A DNA stretch of 64,000 bases from the NCBI GenBank assembly GCA_018873225.1, contig JAEILZ010000001.1:7316001-7380000 (forward strand), in the 5' to 3' direction. Under the pieces are notes generated by a model. That model searched no databases. It had not been told where the DNA came from and worked only from the letters and a program-made list of their open reading frames with translations. Both the position numbers and the translations under genes were made by a program. This document shows, one piece after another, positions 24,501 to 36,557 of the stretch; position 1 is the stretch's first letter; every line of letters starts with the position of its first letter. The stretch is from [Phialemoniopsis] sp. UDSM-2020 (Eukaryota > Ascomycota > Sordariomycetes > Thyridiales > Thyridiaceae).

Positions 24501-27394
24501 TGCCCAGGTCAAGGTCATCATCGCCTGTCAACTGCCTCGTGCCTTGATGGTTGCCCCCGACAGGCAAGTGCAAGTAGTCGAGTGCGAGGAAGCGAGAGGC
24601 AAAGATCAAAAACATCCTAAGAGGCAATGTTGTTAGCACGGAAAACAGTATATAGCGCAGTATGGACCTACTTTTCAACGCCCATGAGGCTGCTTAGCCA
24701 GGTCTTGATATTCATGAATAGTTCCGTGCGCTCGTCCAGCAGGGCGTCGAGGGCGAGAAAGAGCGGCCGACCTAGCATCACCTCGTAATGGTCCACACCG
24801 GCCAGCCTCGGGAAAGCCTTTAGATCCGCATTGGGTGTCTTGGGCGTCCTCCGGTCGGAGCTGTGTGGGTTGTCTTGAAGTGTATGCGACCACAGGACGG
24901 CAAAGCGGCGACCCACATCGGCTGAGCGGACCGCGAACGTCCCCGTCACGTTTCGCTCAATCATGAGCGTAGAAAGCGCAGCCTCGACCTCACGGCTGGA
25001 TGGCGACAGGGCGGTCTGTAGCTGCCATAGACTACGGACCGTCTCGACATGGTACTTGGGTTCCGATCCTGACAAGAAGGACCAGGCGTGGCGCACGAGT
25101 GGCGTCACGAGGTCCAAGAGCTGGCCAAAGGAGATGTGATTGCTCGAGTGAAGGTGGGCGGAGAGAGCAAGGACAGACGAGTACGTGGCAAAGGGTAGCG
25201 CGCTGCGCTCCGACAGGCAGCGACTCAACGCAGAAAGCAGCTGGTCCGAGTCAAATGGTGTTCCTTGCGGCGTCTTACCCAGTAGAAGCATCAGCAAGCG
25301 ACTCTTAATCGCCATGTCAGAGGCCGCGTCCCGATCAAGGAGGCATTGCGTATTCAAATCGCAAGCCTTTCGCAGCAGAAGCGATGCAAGGATAGGGGCA
25401 GGATAAGGTGGAGCTGATGCATCAAGATTGCCTTGATCAGTGACGTAGAATGTCTTGATCTTCTTCAACAGCTCCGTGTTGGTCCAGGATGCCGTGCCGT
25501 CCTCTGTCTTTGCAATTCTGCTACGGACATCACGGAAAGCGCGCTCAGGGATGAGCTCGATGAGGTCTGTGGTGATGATGAGCACCTGAGCATCGACTAG
25601 GTGGCGTTGCCCGGCCCCATCCTGGACTCGTGCGTCTTCGAGCATGCACAGGATGGATAGGGCAGTCAGCGGAGCATGGATCGTGATCATCTCTTCCTCG
25701 CGAATGTTGAAGTGCCTGATGATGAATCTGGCCAGGTCCAGCTTGTCATCCCGCTCGGAGCGTGTCAAACTACCAGGACCGACTGCCTGCGCGACGAGGC
25801 TCAGGATCTCGCCGTATATCAAGCCACTCTCGACACCGTCGAAGAAGACACTGGCACTCCTGAGCACCTCCTCGAACTCGGTCTTGGAGGAGGACTTGGC
25901 CTTGAACTGCCTAACACTGTCCACAATCGCCAGGAAGACCTCGGGCACGACGAGCCCCCCGATCTCCCAACGGTCCATCAACGACAGACATATCCGGTAC
26001 GGCCTCGCTCGCTCGGAGGGCGGACTGTCTGATGTAGCTCGGATCATGGCAAGAAGCGCGCGGCTCAATGGCTGCAGACCATAGTCTTCGAAATAAGTCG
26101 TCTTGGAAGAAAAGTATCCGGTACCATGCTCGGCGGTCGAGCTGGGGCTTTCCAACGCAGCCTCCGTGTCCTGGGTGGGGGGCTCAGGGCCCAGTAACCA
26201 GGCCCACAGACGTCGATTCAGGCTCATCTCTCGGCGCGTGACTACTCCAACAGCTGCACGCAGCAGGAGCTCCAGGTCTGCGGGCTTCACGCGAGTCTGC
26301 AAGACCTTAGAGTGCAGCGGGAGATGGGTAACGAGGAGGTCGAGGTAACCGCGCTGAATGAGCAGCTGCTCATCCGCTAGCCCTGCTGCAAAACATCGGA
26401 GGAGTAAGCCGGGCTCTGGCGATGTTACGAGCTCTGAGAGCTGCGTGGTCAGGGCCGAGTCGGTTCCATTCTGCGCCTTGCCGCCCGCGTGTGACTCGGG
26501 GCTGCCGAGTTTCGGCAGAAAACGCACCAAATACGCCAAGGCTCCTAGGCGCCGTGTCTGACTTGTGATCGAGGCCAGGAAGAAGCATTGCCAGAAAAAG
26601 TCGTCGCCAGTCGAGTGCTCGGGCGTGATGTCCTCACGGCCTGGGGATCGCACGGCAACCTTGAAGCGCTGCAGAAGCTGCAACGTCCGGTCAAAGTCCT
26701 CAGCCGTCTCCTCTTCCAGCCCGGGTAGCAGGGCGAGCACTATGGATTTCAGGGCTGGCCGCAGTGACCTCGGCTGGACGCCAAGGAAGTATTTCTCGAG
26801 CAGGTCGAGGAAGGGCGTCCGTACGGAGAGAGAAGCAAAGGAGAGCGTGGCAGCCAGACCAGGGAGATAGAGAGGAAGGTCCTTGGAGAGTCCCTCGCTG
26901 CCGATGATGGAGAAGACACAATTGTAGACTTCGAGGGCCTTTTGGTGGACGCCGGAGGGCAGCGACGGGTTTAGGCATTGCGACAAGCGCTTGGCGACGA
27001 TGGCCTTAGACGGCACGGTCGTGACGCTCGAGGGCCGGGATTGTAGAGCCTGTTTGCACCGCTAGTTAGCAAGCTGGGCGTTGGGAGAGAAGAGCCGGTC
27101 AGGACAGACCTTGAGCAGCCTGTTTAGGAAAGATATATAGTCTGCCCACTCCTCGAGGGCCGTCTCGAAGAGCGTGAGTGCCCTGTCCACGCCGGTCGCA
27201 TATCTGCGGTAAGCCTTGTCTTTGGTGGGGTGTTCCTCTGTAGTTGCGCGAGGTTAGCAAGAGTCGAGATTGCAATGACTTGAGCCTGCATTACCACTCC
27301 CAAGCTGGTTCCTCCATTGTCGAGGCGCGGGCGAGTCTCGGCCAGAGCTCTCTGGCGAGATGGAGCGACGCGGCGCGCCAGGCTCCAGTGACAT
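21519..27394 (-). CDS. DOP1: Dopey family protein (Dop1/DopA)
   Basis: Predicted exons 27394-27295, 27237-27110, 27049-24672, 24616-24384, 24351-22883 and 22823-21519 give about 1870 aa, the size expected for Dopey proteins. All phases agree. The N-terminal Dopey domain is clear: KDKAYRRYATGVDRALTLFE, WADYISFLNRLLKALQ, and VPSKAIVAKRLSQCLNPSLPSGVHQKALEVY, continuing into YLPGL and FLDLLEKYFL. The remainder is helical, leucine-rich repeat-like sequence typical of the family. Dop1 works with Mon2 and the flippase Neo1 in endosome-to-Golgi traffic; in Aspergillus DopA affects polarised growth and development. The start ATG at 27394 is the first in exon 1 and follows in-frame to the conserved block. 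It diverges from Mon1 over 604 nt. Confidence 0.93.
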
Positions 27395-27998
27395 GGCTGT
27401 CCGCTACAGCTCGGTTTGTGCAGTGGTGGAAGGTATCGCAATCATGTGGATAAGATGGTCGTATATTCATATCTCGAGCTTCGCGGGGAGAGGTCACCAC
27501 CCCATCATCTGTTGCCTGTTGTTCGTTGATGTACTCGAGGTGTCGGCATCAGAGCTGTCAAGACCCTTGTCACGGTACGTACCTGGGGCGGCGTGTCCTT
27601 AAGGCTGCTAGCACGCCCCGTAGGGGTCAGTGCCTTCAGTAGCTAAGCAGTGCTAAATTTTGCCCTTCGTCAAGGCTCAGTTAAGTAATGGAGCACGTCG
27701 TTACAGCCAATGACCAATCAATGCCCGAGGCTGGTGAACGAAACATCACCGGACTCTTATCACACTTCAACATCCCTCCTAAGTTCACACATGCACCCCT
27801 TGCTCAACTTCATGTTCGCACGTATCATACGGACATCCTCGCTCATACCTCTCACGGTTCACGATTCTGTTGCAGGTTATTATGGATACCAGGCTACACC
27901 GTCCTTGACAAACCACCACTCCAGCATAGCAAGACCTGTCTCACGCTTGGGTAAGCAACAGTCTCAAACGATGAAGGCTTGGAGCCTCGTGGACCACC
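27395..27998. promoter_or_regulatory. divergent intergenic region, Dop1 / Mon1
   Basis: 604 nt between two divergent start codons, carrying both promoters. A CCAATGACCAATCAATG-type cluster (two CCAAT-like cores, near 27707-27723) is visible on the plus strand and could bind the fungal CCAAT-binding complex. No other gene is supported. Confidence 0.5.
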
Positions 27999-29849
27999 AT
28001 GGTGAAGCAAAATGATGCTACCGCTCCTGGCGATGGCGACGGCGACATGCCTCCTCCCCCTCTCCCGCCCCGCCAGCGGGCGGTGAGCGGTGGTGACGAC
28101 TCCCTTGGGGTGGACCCGGCTCAACTGCAGTCCAAGGCGACCACTGCGATATCGCCGATTGATATCCAGACGCTGTCCTTCCCGGATGGCTCGCGGGGGA
28201 CATTCTCCACGGCTAGTACCAGGGCGCCACCCTCGCCAGTCCACATCGGGAGTGGCTATAGCACTCCGAATGTCCCAGGTCTCGTCCCGATGAATAGCGA
28301 GGCATCGGACTCGATGAGCGTCATGAGCTTTGCGCCCACGATGCGACCGCCCGGTGATCTGGCCAGCCTCGTAGCTGGCGACTTTAACCAGAAAAGCCGG
28401 GCCTGGCAGCTTCTCCGGTCGCAGTCCGCTGCCATCCAGCCCTTTGAGAGCCGTCAGTCTGAGGGTCCAAAGCGCTTGGTGGATTTTGACAAGGAATTCG
28501 CGGTGATTCCAGACCTGTCCGAGGAGAACTCGGACGAGGCAAGGCTATCACTCTGGAAGTCCAAGCTCAAACACTACATGATTCTGTCGTCGGCCGGGAA
28601 GCCGATATGGAGCCGCCACGGCGACCTCAGTCTCATCAATTCATACATGGGCGTCGTCCAGACCATCATCTCCTTTTACAAAGAGGCCAAGAACCCCTTG
28701 CAGAGCTTCACGGCGGGCAATGCTCGCTTCGTCGTTGTGACAGAGGGCCCACTCTACTTTGTCGCCATCAGCCGACTGGGCGAGAGCGACGCCCAGCTTC
28801 GGAGCCAGCTCGAGGCGCTGTACATGCAAATCTTGTCCACCCTTACGCTTCCAACGCTGACCAAGATCTTTGTGAACCGGCCCTCGACGGACCTGCGCAA
28901 ACCCCTGCAGGGCACAGAGTCCCTTCTATCATCGCTAGCCGACAGCTTCACCAAGGGCTCGCCCTCTGCCCTTCTTGGCTCGCTCGAGTGCCTGAAGCTG
29001 CGTAAGTCACAGCGATATACCATCAACAACGCCTTTCTCAAACTGAGAACAGACAAGCTCCTCTACGGGCTCATCGTCGCGGGCGGGAAACTCGTCAGCG
29101 TCATCAGGCCCCGGCGGCATTCACTTCACCCCAGTGACCTGCAGTTAATATTTAATATGTTGTTCGAGTCCGGAAGCATCAAGGAGGGCGGCGGGGAAAA
29201 TTGGGTCCCGCTCTGCCTTCCGGCATTCAATAACCAGGGCTACTTGTACATGTATGTGAGTTTCTTCGACGGCAGCGGCTCATCCGGCGGCCAGGCCGAC
29301 ACGTCACCGGCCGTCGCCTCGCCCGACGAGGCCATTGCCATCATCCTCATCAGCCCAGACAGGGAGAGCTTCTTTGATCTCAAAGAGATGCGCGACAAGG
29401 TCGCCGCGCAGCTCATCAAGAACGGCAGCCTGACCGTCATCAACGCCGCCGCGCGCGCCGGCCGGCCCCAGCCCTCCGACATCTCCCCCGGCACCCAGCT
29501 CAGCCACTTCCTCTACAAGTCGCGCGCCAATGTCCAATTCACCATGTCGTCGCTGGAGCCGGCCTTTGGCACCAAGGAGGATCCGGACCTAGTGGCCCGC
29601 AGGCGCCTCATGACGCTCTATCACCAGCTGCACGCGGCCGTGCACGCGCGGCACTCGCACCTCCGCATCATGCACTGCGCCGGCGAGGACGCCACGAGCC
29701 TCGCGTGGATCACGCCGGTATTTGAGTTTTACTGCGTGGCTGGGCCCAATGCCTCGCGCGCCGCGATGACGCAGGGGGCCAACAAGATTGTTCAGTGGGC
29801 TAAGAAGGAAGAGGAACGGCTGTTTATCATTGGCGGTGGGGTCTTTTGA
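27999..29849 (+). CDS. MON1: vacuolar fusion protein Mon1
   Basis: Single-exon gene, 616 aa. Mon1 pairs with Ccz1 to form the Rab7/Ypt7 guanine nucleotide exchange factor that drives Rab5-to-Rab7 conversion, vacuole fusion and autophagosome fusion. After a disordered, Pro/Ser-rich N-terminus of about 170 residues come the longin-type domains with family landmarks: [118 protein letters not shown] and the C-terminal [19 protein letters not shown]. The length and absence of stops support one exon. The ATG context (CACCATGGT) fits a strong start. It diverges from Dop1, another trafficking gene. Confidence 0.96.
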   Translation: MVKQNDATAPGDGDGDMPPPPLPPRQRAVSGGDDSLGVDPAQLQSKATTAISPIDIQTLSFPDGSRGTFSTASTRAPPSPVHIGSGYSTPNVPGLVPMNSEASDSMSVMSFAPTMRPPGDLASLVAGDFNQKSRAWQLLRSQSAAIQPFESRQSEGPKRLVDFDKEFAVIPDLSEENSDEARLSLWKSKLKHYMILSSAGKPIWSRHGDLSLINSYMGVVQTIISFYKEAKNPLQSFTAGNARFVVVTEGPLYFVAISRLGESDAQLRSQLEALYMQILSTLTLPTLTKIFVNRPSTDLRKPLQGTESLLSSLADSFTKGSPSALLGSLECLKLRKSQRYTINNAFLKLRTDKLLYGLIVAGGKLVSVIRPRRHSLHPSDLQLIFNMLFESGSIKEGGGENWVPLCLPAFNNQGYLYMYVSFFDGSGSSGGQADTSPAVASPDEAIAIILISPDRESFFDLKEMRDKVAAQLIKNGSLTVINAAARAGRPQPSDISPGTQLSHFLYKSRANVQFTMSSLEPAFGTKEDPDLVARRRLMTLYHQLHAAVHARHSHLRIMHCAGEDATSLAWITPVFEFYCVAGPNASRAAMTQGANKIVQWAKKEEERLFIIGGGVF

Positions 29850-30006
29850 CAAGATCACATCATGACCGGTTAGGCTGGGCAACCTGTGGACAGGATGGCG
29901 AAAGTGCATTGCTTAGATTATACCCATGAGAGCAGAATTGCATACAGGTTACCCCTACCTCACCCAGTGCGACGTTATCATCTACCCGGTTTTTTTGGCC
30001 ATCTCC

Positions 30007-30534
30007 TCATCCCCCAAGAAGCGCCCCCGGATCCGCTCTTCCCGGTCTCCGGTCCTGGTTCTCTGCCGTCATCTCTAGACGCCTCTTGTTTCTCCGTCGA
30101 TATAGTGCTCCCCTGACAGAATCCCAGCCCTTAACCAACGCGCCTCTCAACTTTGCTCCGAACGGCGCTCCTTTCCCCCTTTCTTCCACCTTCTCATCGT
30201 CTTCTGCCTCTTCGGTCTCGGAAGACACCGAGAAACGAGAGACAGTCAATACCTCAGACCCCACAGCGCTCGCCGCCACGATGGAAGCCGTGCTCGCCGT
30301 GCTCCGCCGGTGGGAGTCCCAGTACACCGGGCGGAAACGCACAGCGCAGGGCTTCTCTAGGACTTGAGAGGGGGAGGCTGGCATGCTGCTACCCACACCG
30401 GACGGACAGGATGCTGCAGGAGGCCAGCGGCGTCCGGGCAGACTGACGGGCGGGTGATGCACCGGCCGTTGGGGTGCGCTGGCCCTTCCCATAGCCCTGG
30501 TCCCAACAGCCTTGCTTTCCTCTAATGATGCCAT
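30007..30534 (-). CDS. small hypothetical protein
   Basis: An ATG-initiated single-exon frame of 175 aa. I do not recognise a family. The N-terminal half is Ser/Pro/Ala-rich. The C-terminal half has a Ser/Thr stretch, an acidic run (ETEEAEDDEKVEE), then a basic, amphipathic segment (FGAKLRGALVKGWDSVRGAL followed by YRRRNKRR) that looks selected rather than random. The frame is convergent with Mon1 only 157 nt away. A shorter start at the internal Met near 30396 is possible. It may be a real short gene or a chance frame in GC-rich DNA. Confidence 0.4.
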   Translation of the reverse strand: MASLEESKAVGTRAMGRASAPQRPVHHPPVSLPGRRWPPAASCPSGVGSSMPASPSQVLEKPCAVRFRPVYWDSHRRSTASTASIVAASAVGSEVLTVSRFSVSSETEEAEDDEKVEERGKGAPFGAKLRGALVKGWDSVRGALYRRRNKRRLEMTAENQDRRPGRADPGALLGG

Positions 30535-31269
30535 GTCGATAACTTACTGTTCCGTGTTGCTAAGGGTAGTCGAGGTTGCATAGGATAAGAGAGGACCTCG
30601 TTGCTTCAAAACACACTAGATATCCTTATCTTCAAGCATACGTATCGACCAGGTTTTGGAAACATATGGTTTTCAGAATGAAAGCGCGGAATATTATGCA
30701 ATACTCGATACCTTGCTTAGTTTGCCGCACCTGACCATACCTGACGAGCCATGGCATCGAGTTGAGTCTAGAATCGGGGAGAACCGCGACGCGGACAAAA
30801 GTGCTCTTCCGAGTGTGCACCGCAGCAGCAGCATCAGCAATCCCCAGACGGACATGCGAAGTTCAAAGTGTAGGCGAGTAAGACGTCATGTGTAGAACTT
30901 TTGACCTAAAATATGTCTATGAGAGTATTGATACTGGCAGAACATTAGAAACTACCTGAGCGGGCTCTGCTCCGGACCGCCGGCATCTACTGCATATCAA
31001 GAACTTGGTGAGCGCGGGAAGCTAACATGATGTCCTGTCGCACCGACCACGTTCCATGGATCCCCAACAAACATATTCTCGCATAAACATTGGATAATTA
31101 ATTGAGCCTTCTTTCCAAGCCCATACCGCTGATAGTTTCGAAGCTCAGCCATATAGCAACAAGCCAATACGTGGTCCCCAAGCCACACTGTTCCCAAAAA
31201 GCGAGCAAACAGCAACTGAAGCCAAGCAATGCCGAGATCTTCCAATGTCCCACCTGTAGCTCAAGCATG
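30535..31269. other. intergenic region, no supported gene
   Basis: 735 nt with lower GC than neighbouring coding DNA and no frame of interest. It includes the putative upstream region of the small ORF and the 3' region of the long disordered-protein gene. Confidence 0.5.
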
Positions 31270-34200
31270 CTATGATCTCGTCTTGATCGACCTGGTGCCT
31301 CGTGTCTTTCTGACATAGGCACTGACAGCTGATTTCGCTCCTTTGACCCATTTCGAGATTCGTGTCCGAATCCTACTGGCACGGCCAGACTTGGATCTTC
31401 TTAGCACATCATAGTCCGCTTCGCTATGTGTGCTACTAGTCGTAGTCACTAATGTCCTTGTCGGGGTAACTGCCACAGCATCGGGGATCACTTCGGTTCG
31501 AGACATGGTATTGGGGATTTCCTTGAGTCCATTGGCAGGCTGCGCTGGGCTTGGATTAAGCCTAGAATGTACATGATGTGCAGCTGCTGTGCCTTTGTGG
31601 TGGTCACTTTGGTGGGAAAGGTTCTCGCCATCAGTCGATGTCAAAGGCGTGGAGGCCGGATCACTGTCAAGTGAGCCACTTTTGTCGAAGTAACCGGAAC
31701 ACGGTGTGTAGATGCTAATGGGGGTAATAGGCATGGTACGATAGCCGATGCCGTTGCGATGGCTCAGCCCACCGGGGTGCAAAGTGCCTGGTGTATGAGG
31801 TTGGGTACCAGAAAGCATTGGGGACTTGTCTCGCAATCTAGTGGAAACGCCAGGTGGTATTTTCTCCGAGTCGAGAGTCGGCCTGGAGCCAACAACAGCG
31901 ATACGCCTTCTCACAGCACCTGAATTAATGGCCGTGTCAACCAAGGGCGCATCACGCATGGTCCTGAGACGAAGTTTTGTTTTCCGTGCTGACGGTTCCA
32001 TGGAACCCTTCTCTGCCCGCATACTTGAACTAGGCGTGACATTCGGGGTCATCAACTCCTTTCTGGGGCTGGCAGTCGTCGTCTCGGACTCGCAAGCGGC
32101 AGATGAAATGGACGTCTTTAGACTCAACTTCCGCTTGGGGCTGACGACAACGTCTTGGAGATGGACCACAGCTTCCGCAGCACTATCTTCTCGGTCCATG
32201 AGACCTACTTCACATGCAGGCAATACTGACGACGTGGAAAGTAGTGGTGTGGCGGCTGGCGACGAAGGTGTAGGCGCATCAGGCCTGCGAGCCTCGTCAG
32301 GGTCTGAGTGTTCCCTGAAACTGAGATTGTGATCCGGAATCGGTGGCAAGGCCTTCATAAGCTGAGGGATGCTGTTTTTAACCCGTAGTTCCTTCGCAGG
32401 TGAGATCGGCTTTGGCGCCAGCATGGGAGTTTGACTCCGGGCGCTGGACTCTTGGTCGTGACACATGATTGCAGTGTCATGCATATCAGAGCCCTCTGGA
32501 GATTTCGAGAATGGCTCCCGACGAGAATCCGAGAGCGTTTCATCAGTTGCAACACCCACCTAAGGCTTCGCAAAAGACGGCGTGCCAGGCTGGCCAGGTT
32601 CTATCAAGTCTCTGATCAAGATGGGTTGAGGCCGAGCACCGATCGTAGAGGTAGGCTGCTGGCGAGGCGGCAGCAGTTCTTCCTCTAACTTCTCGAGGAG
32701 CATCGAATTCCCGCTGTCTTCCGCAATCCCACTATCATGGTCCAGAATAGTCGATAGACTACATGTCCGCAGCGATTCTTGCTCTTCCAAATCCAAAATC
32801 TCTGCCTGCTCACTGTGGATTGTCGTCTTTCCTGGACTCTCAATCTCGACCTGCCGCTCGGGAGATTTTGAAGCTGTCGTGATGTCTGGAGATATTTCAC
32901 ACATTCTCCCGACATACCCGTCGCCACCGGGTACAGAGGGGCCCTGCTGCTCGGCTATGAGCTTCTCTTGACGTAGGACCACCTGCTTACGGCTGGGATC
33001 TTGGACCGGCGAGAGATTTTGTAGTTGTCTTGCCCTCTCAGGGAACGGTATAGTCCGGATCCCGCCTTCTCCTATTTCCCGAGCTCCGGCTCTAAGTCCA
33101 ATTGGCATGGCTACAAGACCGAGACCAATCGTTTCAAACTGGTCCGGCCGATCTCTATAGTCCACACCGCTGTCGTCCGATGCCCCTGGGACAAATGAAC
33201 CTTGACTAAGAGGCCATGGCGAGGCTTCCACTGGCTGTTCGGCCGAATGATTGAATTCTTCGGAGTAGTCATAGTAAAACGTGGCCGAAGGCAAGGGCGA
33301 TGGCCTCCACGAGTCAGTGGCCAAGGGAAGGTAGTGATATCGTGTATGAGAGTCCGACCTTGCGTCTGGTGGCTGCCTGCCTCCCCCGATCCCAAGTCTC
33401 TCGCTCGTCGAATGGTCTGTTGCAACCTCCGAGGGACCAAACTCGTCATACACCCTTCCTCCAGCAAAAAAATGCCCCGCGGGGCCGGAGCCTGCGAGTC
33501 GGCGAGACCCATTGCGTAGTGACAAGGGAGGACGTCGCCGAGGAAGATGTCCATAACGTGGCCTATACAAGCCATGGACGGTTCTCTGTATATTGGTCAT
33601 AAATCTGCCCGTCTTTATGTTCTTGAAGGGTTCCTAGACTTACGTATGATACCCTGTCTATCTCGACCATTCTGCTGTAGTCAACCCGGCCATTCTCTGT
33701 CAGAGCTGGCGAAGCTGGTCGCACACCGGGACGCTTGAGGCGAGTCGGATAGGGGAAGGGCGAGCGCGGCCGTTGCAGGATGCCGCTGCTGGCTTGGCTG
33801 ACCAGCGTCCTATCAGAACCCTGACTACGCAGCCTCCTCGATGCTGAACTTGTCATGGAGTACGACCTCAATCCACTGCCATCGTACCGGCGTGATATGG
33901 AACTGTACGCGGAGCGCTGGCCATCAGAGCCGTACAAGGATAGGATTTCGGACGTAGTGTCTCGGTACGAAGGCAGGAGGAGGCGGTCATCCCGTATGGG
34001 TGGAGGAAGATAAATCGCAGAACTTGACGGTTGGGAACAAGTGGTATCTGACCTATCATCGTCCCTGGGTCGAGGGGCTTGGCGGGAAGCGTGTGATTTG
34101 GGCACAGAGCGAATGGAGAAGATGCCAATGTCTCCCGTTTCAGTTGTCGTTTTGAGCATGCTCTCCAGGGGACCTGGTGAGGCGAGAAAGCTCGCGTTTT

Positions 34201-34339
34201 CACTGACGCTCCGAAGCGAGCGACAACGCCCGTGAGACTGGTGCTGCACGATCTGACCGTGGCGACCATGGGATGAGTATGCACTATGCAAAGCGCCATG
34301 GCTAGAGGAGCGCCGGGCTGCTCGCCGTTGACCCTCCAT
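31270..34339 (-). CDS. long disordered fungal protein interrupted by one in-frame TAG
   Basis: Exon 1 (34339-33644) joins in phase 0 to exon 2 starting at 33585 through a 59-nt intron with a GTAAGT donor. Exon 2 reads open to a TAG at 32562-32560, and the same frame continues open for 429 further codons to 31270. Together these would encode about 1,000 residues. The sequence is Ser/Pro/Arg-rich and largely disordered, with local ordered-looking blocks such as RLKRPGVRP, DYSRMVEIDRVSY, RHSDPDEARRPD-like segments, a KTKLRLRTMRDAPLVDT block and a basic tail (ISKWVKGAKSAVSAYVRKTRG). I do not recognise a domain or function. The TAG could be bypassed by a phase-compatible 144-nt intron (32639-32496, weak GTGCTC donor), or it could be readthrough, a real truncation, or an error. 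Confidence applies to the locus being coding. Confidence 0.65.
32560..32562 (-). other. in-frame TAG codon within the long disordered-protein gene
   Basis: On the minus strand the frame reads ...TTT GCG AAG CCT TAG GTG GGT GTT GCA..., open for about 340 codons before it in exon 2 and 429 codons after it. The base immediately after is G, not the CTA or CAR-YYA contexts usually linked to programmed readthrough. Confidence 0.9.
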
Positions 34340-36557
34340 CGGGATTCAACAAGTCCTTGTCGGCTTTCTGTCGACGGTGCCGACAATGCATATATGCAAA
34401 GAGGGGGGAGCTGGGATTCAAAGCAAAGGGGTGACGATTTGATCGAGCTTTACCAGGGACCTAGATTGGCAATATCGACATGTAAATTGGCAGCAGAAGG
34501 AAATGGAGCCAGGAAGCACTGTTTGTCAAGCCTGTGGCGATGAATTTGGGTTAGGACTTTCTGTTCTGTCTTTTGCTTGGCCGTTGAGAATACCAGAGTT
34601 TACTGAGAGAAACAGCACGATGGCCTGCATGCACTTTTGGTACAGGAGGCAAGAGCCATGACACCTGCAAGCAAGACCATGACGCCCAAGTCTGGTGTGT
34701 GTGGGAAGGAGCTGAGCAATAGCACATGTCGGTATTAGGAACAAAGGTTCTTCAGTGGCCCTTGTGTGTATACTCAGTGTTGTCTGGAGTAGACACCGCG
34801 AAGCCATCTGGGTGCTTCGACGCCTTGGTACAGTTATTTTCCTGATCCTGGGTAGGAAAGCAAAATTGAAGCCATATTGTACATCATCACCTCCCAATCC
34901 GGCAAGTAGGAAATCGCCTGATCTCAAAATTTAGGTAGAATTGACGAGAGGCTCACGTCATGAGAGGGATCGAGTAGCACTGATTTTCTTCAAAAGAGTG
35001 AGGTTTACAACCTAAGGTACGGACATTTTCGGCCGGATTGGTGGAGGTCGTGCCGAGCGGTCTGTAACGGTAAGTGGGAAGCGGATCCTCAGATATATGC
35101 AGAAGCGGCATGGCATTCCCGCATCCCGGAGGCACCACGCATCTACGAAGTGGATGGAGGTAAGCGTGTGGAGACCTGTTGCATGCTTACGGCTTGAGCC
35201 TCCGCGCTGCCTTTGGACTAGGTGTCCTCTAGAAATTCGATCTGATCTTGACGGGGGAAAATACATTGACAATTGTATCAATATTCAAGGGCGGTGACCA
35301 ATACCAACGGCCCTTGTTTAGGGACATACAACAGGGACATGCATACTACCTAGGTACTTGTGAAATCCCTAGATTCCAATTCATGCCTCACTTGGCCCCT
35401 GGTGAAACAGATTGGAGCAGTCAAGTCTGGCGTTGGAGTAGGAAGTATGAGGCGGATCAAGGTACCAGGGAGTTAGTTATCCAGCAAATAGACTTTTCTT
35501 CAGTAACAGGACTAGCAGATTGATCTCCCTGTTGCAAAGTACCTAAGTAGCATGGCCAACGGCAATCAATCTATCTTCAAGTACATGGCCCACGATCTCG
35601 TGCCGTGGTTGGATGGACCCTGCATTCCCAACCTCTTTTCGCCTCCTATGTACCATCCTCAGCCTGCCTCATAGGTATCACATAGGAAAAGTGGCTGTGG
35701 CACTTGCTTACGGAAATCCCAGATGGAATGGCTTTCAGTTTCGACCGCCGGTCGGGAGCATACCCAAATCGTTCTGACATATTGAATAAAGAGCAAACAA
35801 GGGTCCGATGGGCTGAACTCAACTCAAAAAAAGGTGCACTTTGCAGTGACACTTTTTCCAATAGTAGGGTGGAGATCTACACGCTTAATGGAGTAGCTGT
35901 TGCTCAAAGCCAGGCGCCAGGGGTATTTTTGGAGAAAGTCGCCCCCACTAACAGCCATGGATCCGATAGAAAGGGTCCAATCAGCCCCCTGACGCATCCC
36001 CAGCACGCCCACCATCAGTGTCCGGCAGGGCCACGCCAAGTCCCGCCTCCGCCAAAGCCAAAAAAGACAGGTGTTCTTTGAGCAAGCTGCTGGTGGCCCA
36101 GTAAGCCGGAGCTTAGAAATGTGATAGCGATAACGCAAGGTGGGTGGGTGGTGGTGCATGTGGTGAGTGGGCTGGAGAACACCTTGGCCACTCTATTCAG
36201 ACACACACCTCGCCATCAGCATTCCGTACTGTAGTCGTGTTCTCTTCCTCCTCCACCATCCATCGTCTTGTCTCCAGGGCAATTGCTTTAAAAGGACGAC
36301 ATCTCCACTTCACGCACTTTTCGCCTTACCCTCTTCCACTTTCCATTCCCACATTTGCACATTGTTTCTTCTTTCTTGTCATATCTGATTCAATTACTTG
36401 AGAGGTAAGCTCTGCTCCCCAGAACTAGCTCCGCCCTTTGGTGGTTCACCGTCTCGCTGTGTGCTACCTGCAAGCCACTTTCGTTCAATCGCCATTGTCT
36501 CGGCATTGTCTCGAATCACAGTGCTAACCTGAGCGCAGGCTTCTCACAGGAATCAAT
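34340..36557. other. intergenic region and PDI promoter/5' leader
   Basis: About 2.2 kb with no supported coding gene. A perfect TACCTAGGTA palindrome lies at 35347-35356. A CCAAT core lies at 35977-35981. The last part contains the predicted PDI 5' UTR and its intron (annotated separately). Confidence 0.5.
36405..36538 (+). other. predicted 5' UTR intron of the PDI gene
   Basis: GTAAGC donor at 36405, GCTAACC branch-like sequence near 36522 and a GCGCAG acceptor ending at 36538, just before the start codon at 36558. All three elements fit fungal intron consensus. Transcript data are needed to confirm it. Confidence 0.55.

Noticed and set aside
35248..35523. 91-aa plus-strand frame upstream of PDI
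   Set aside because: No signal, domain or codon bias comparable to real genes nearby.
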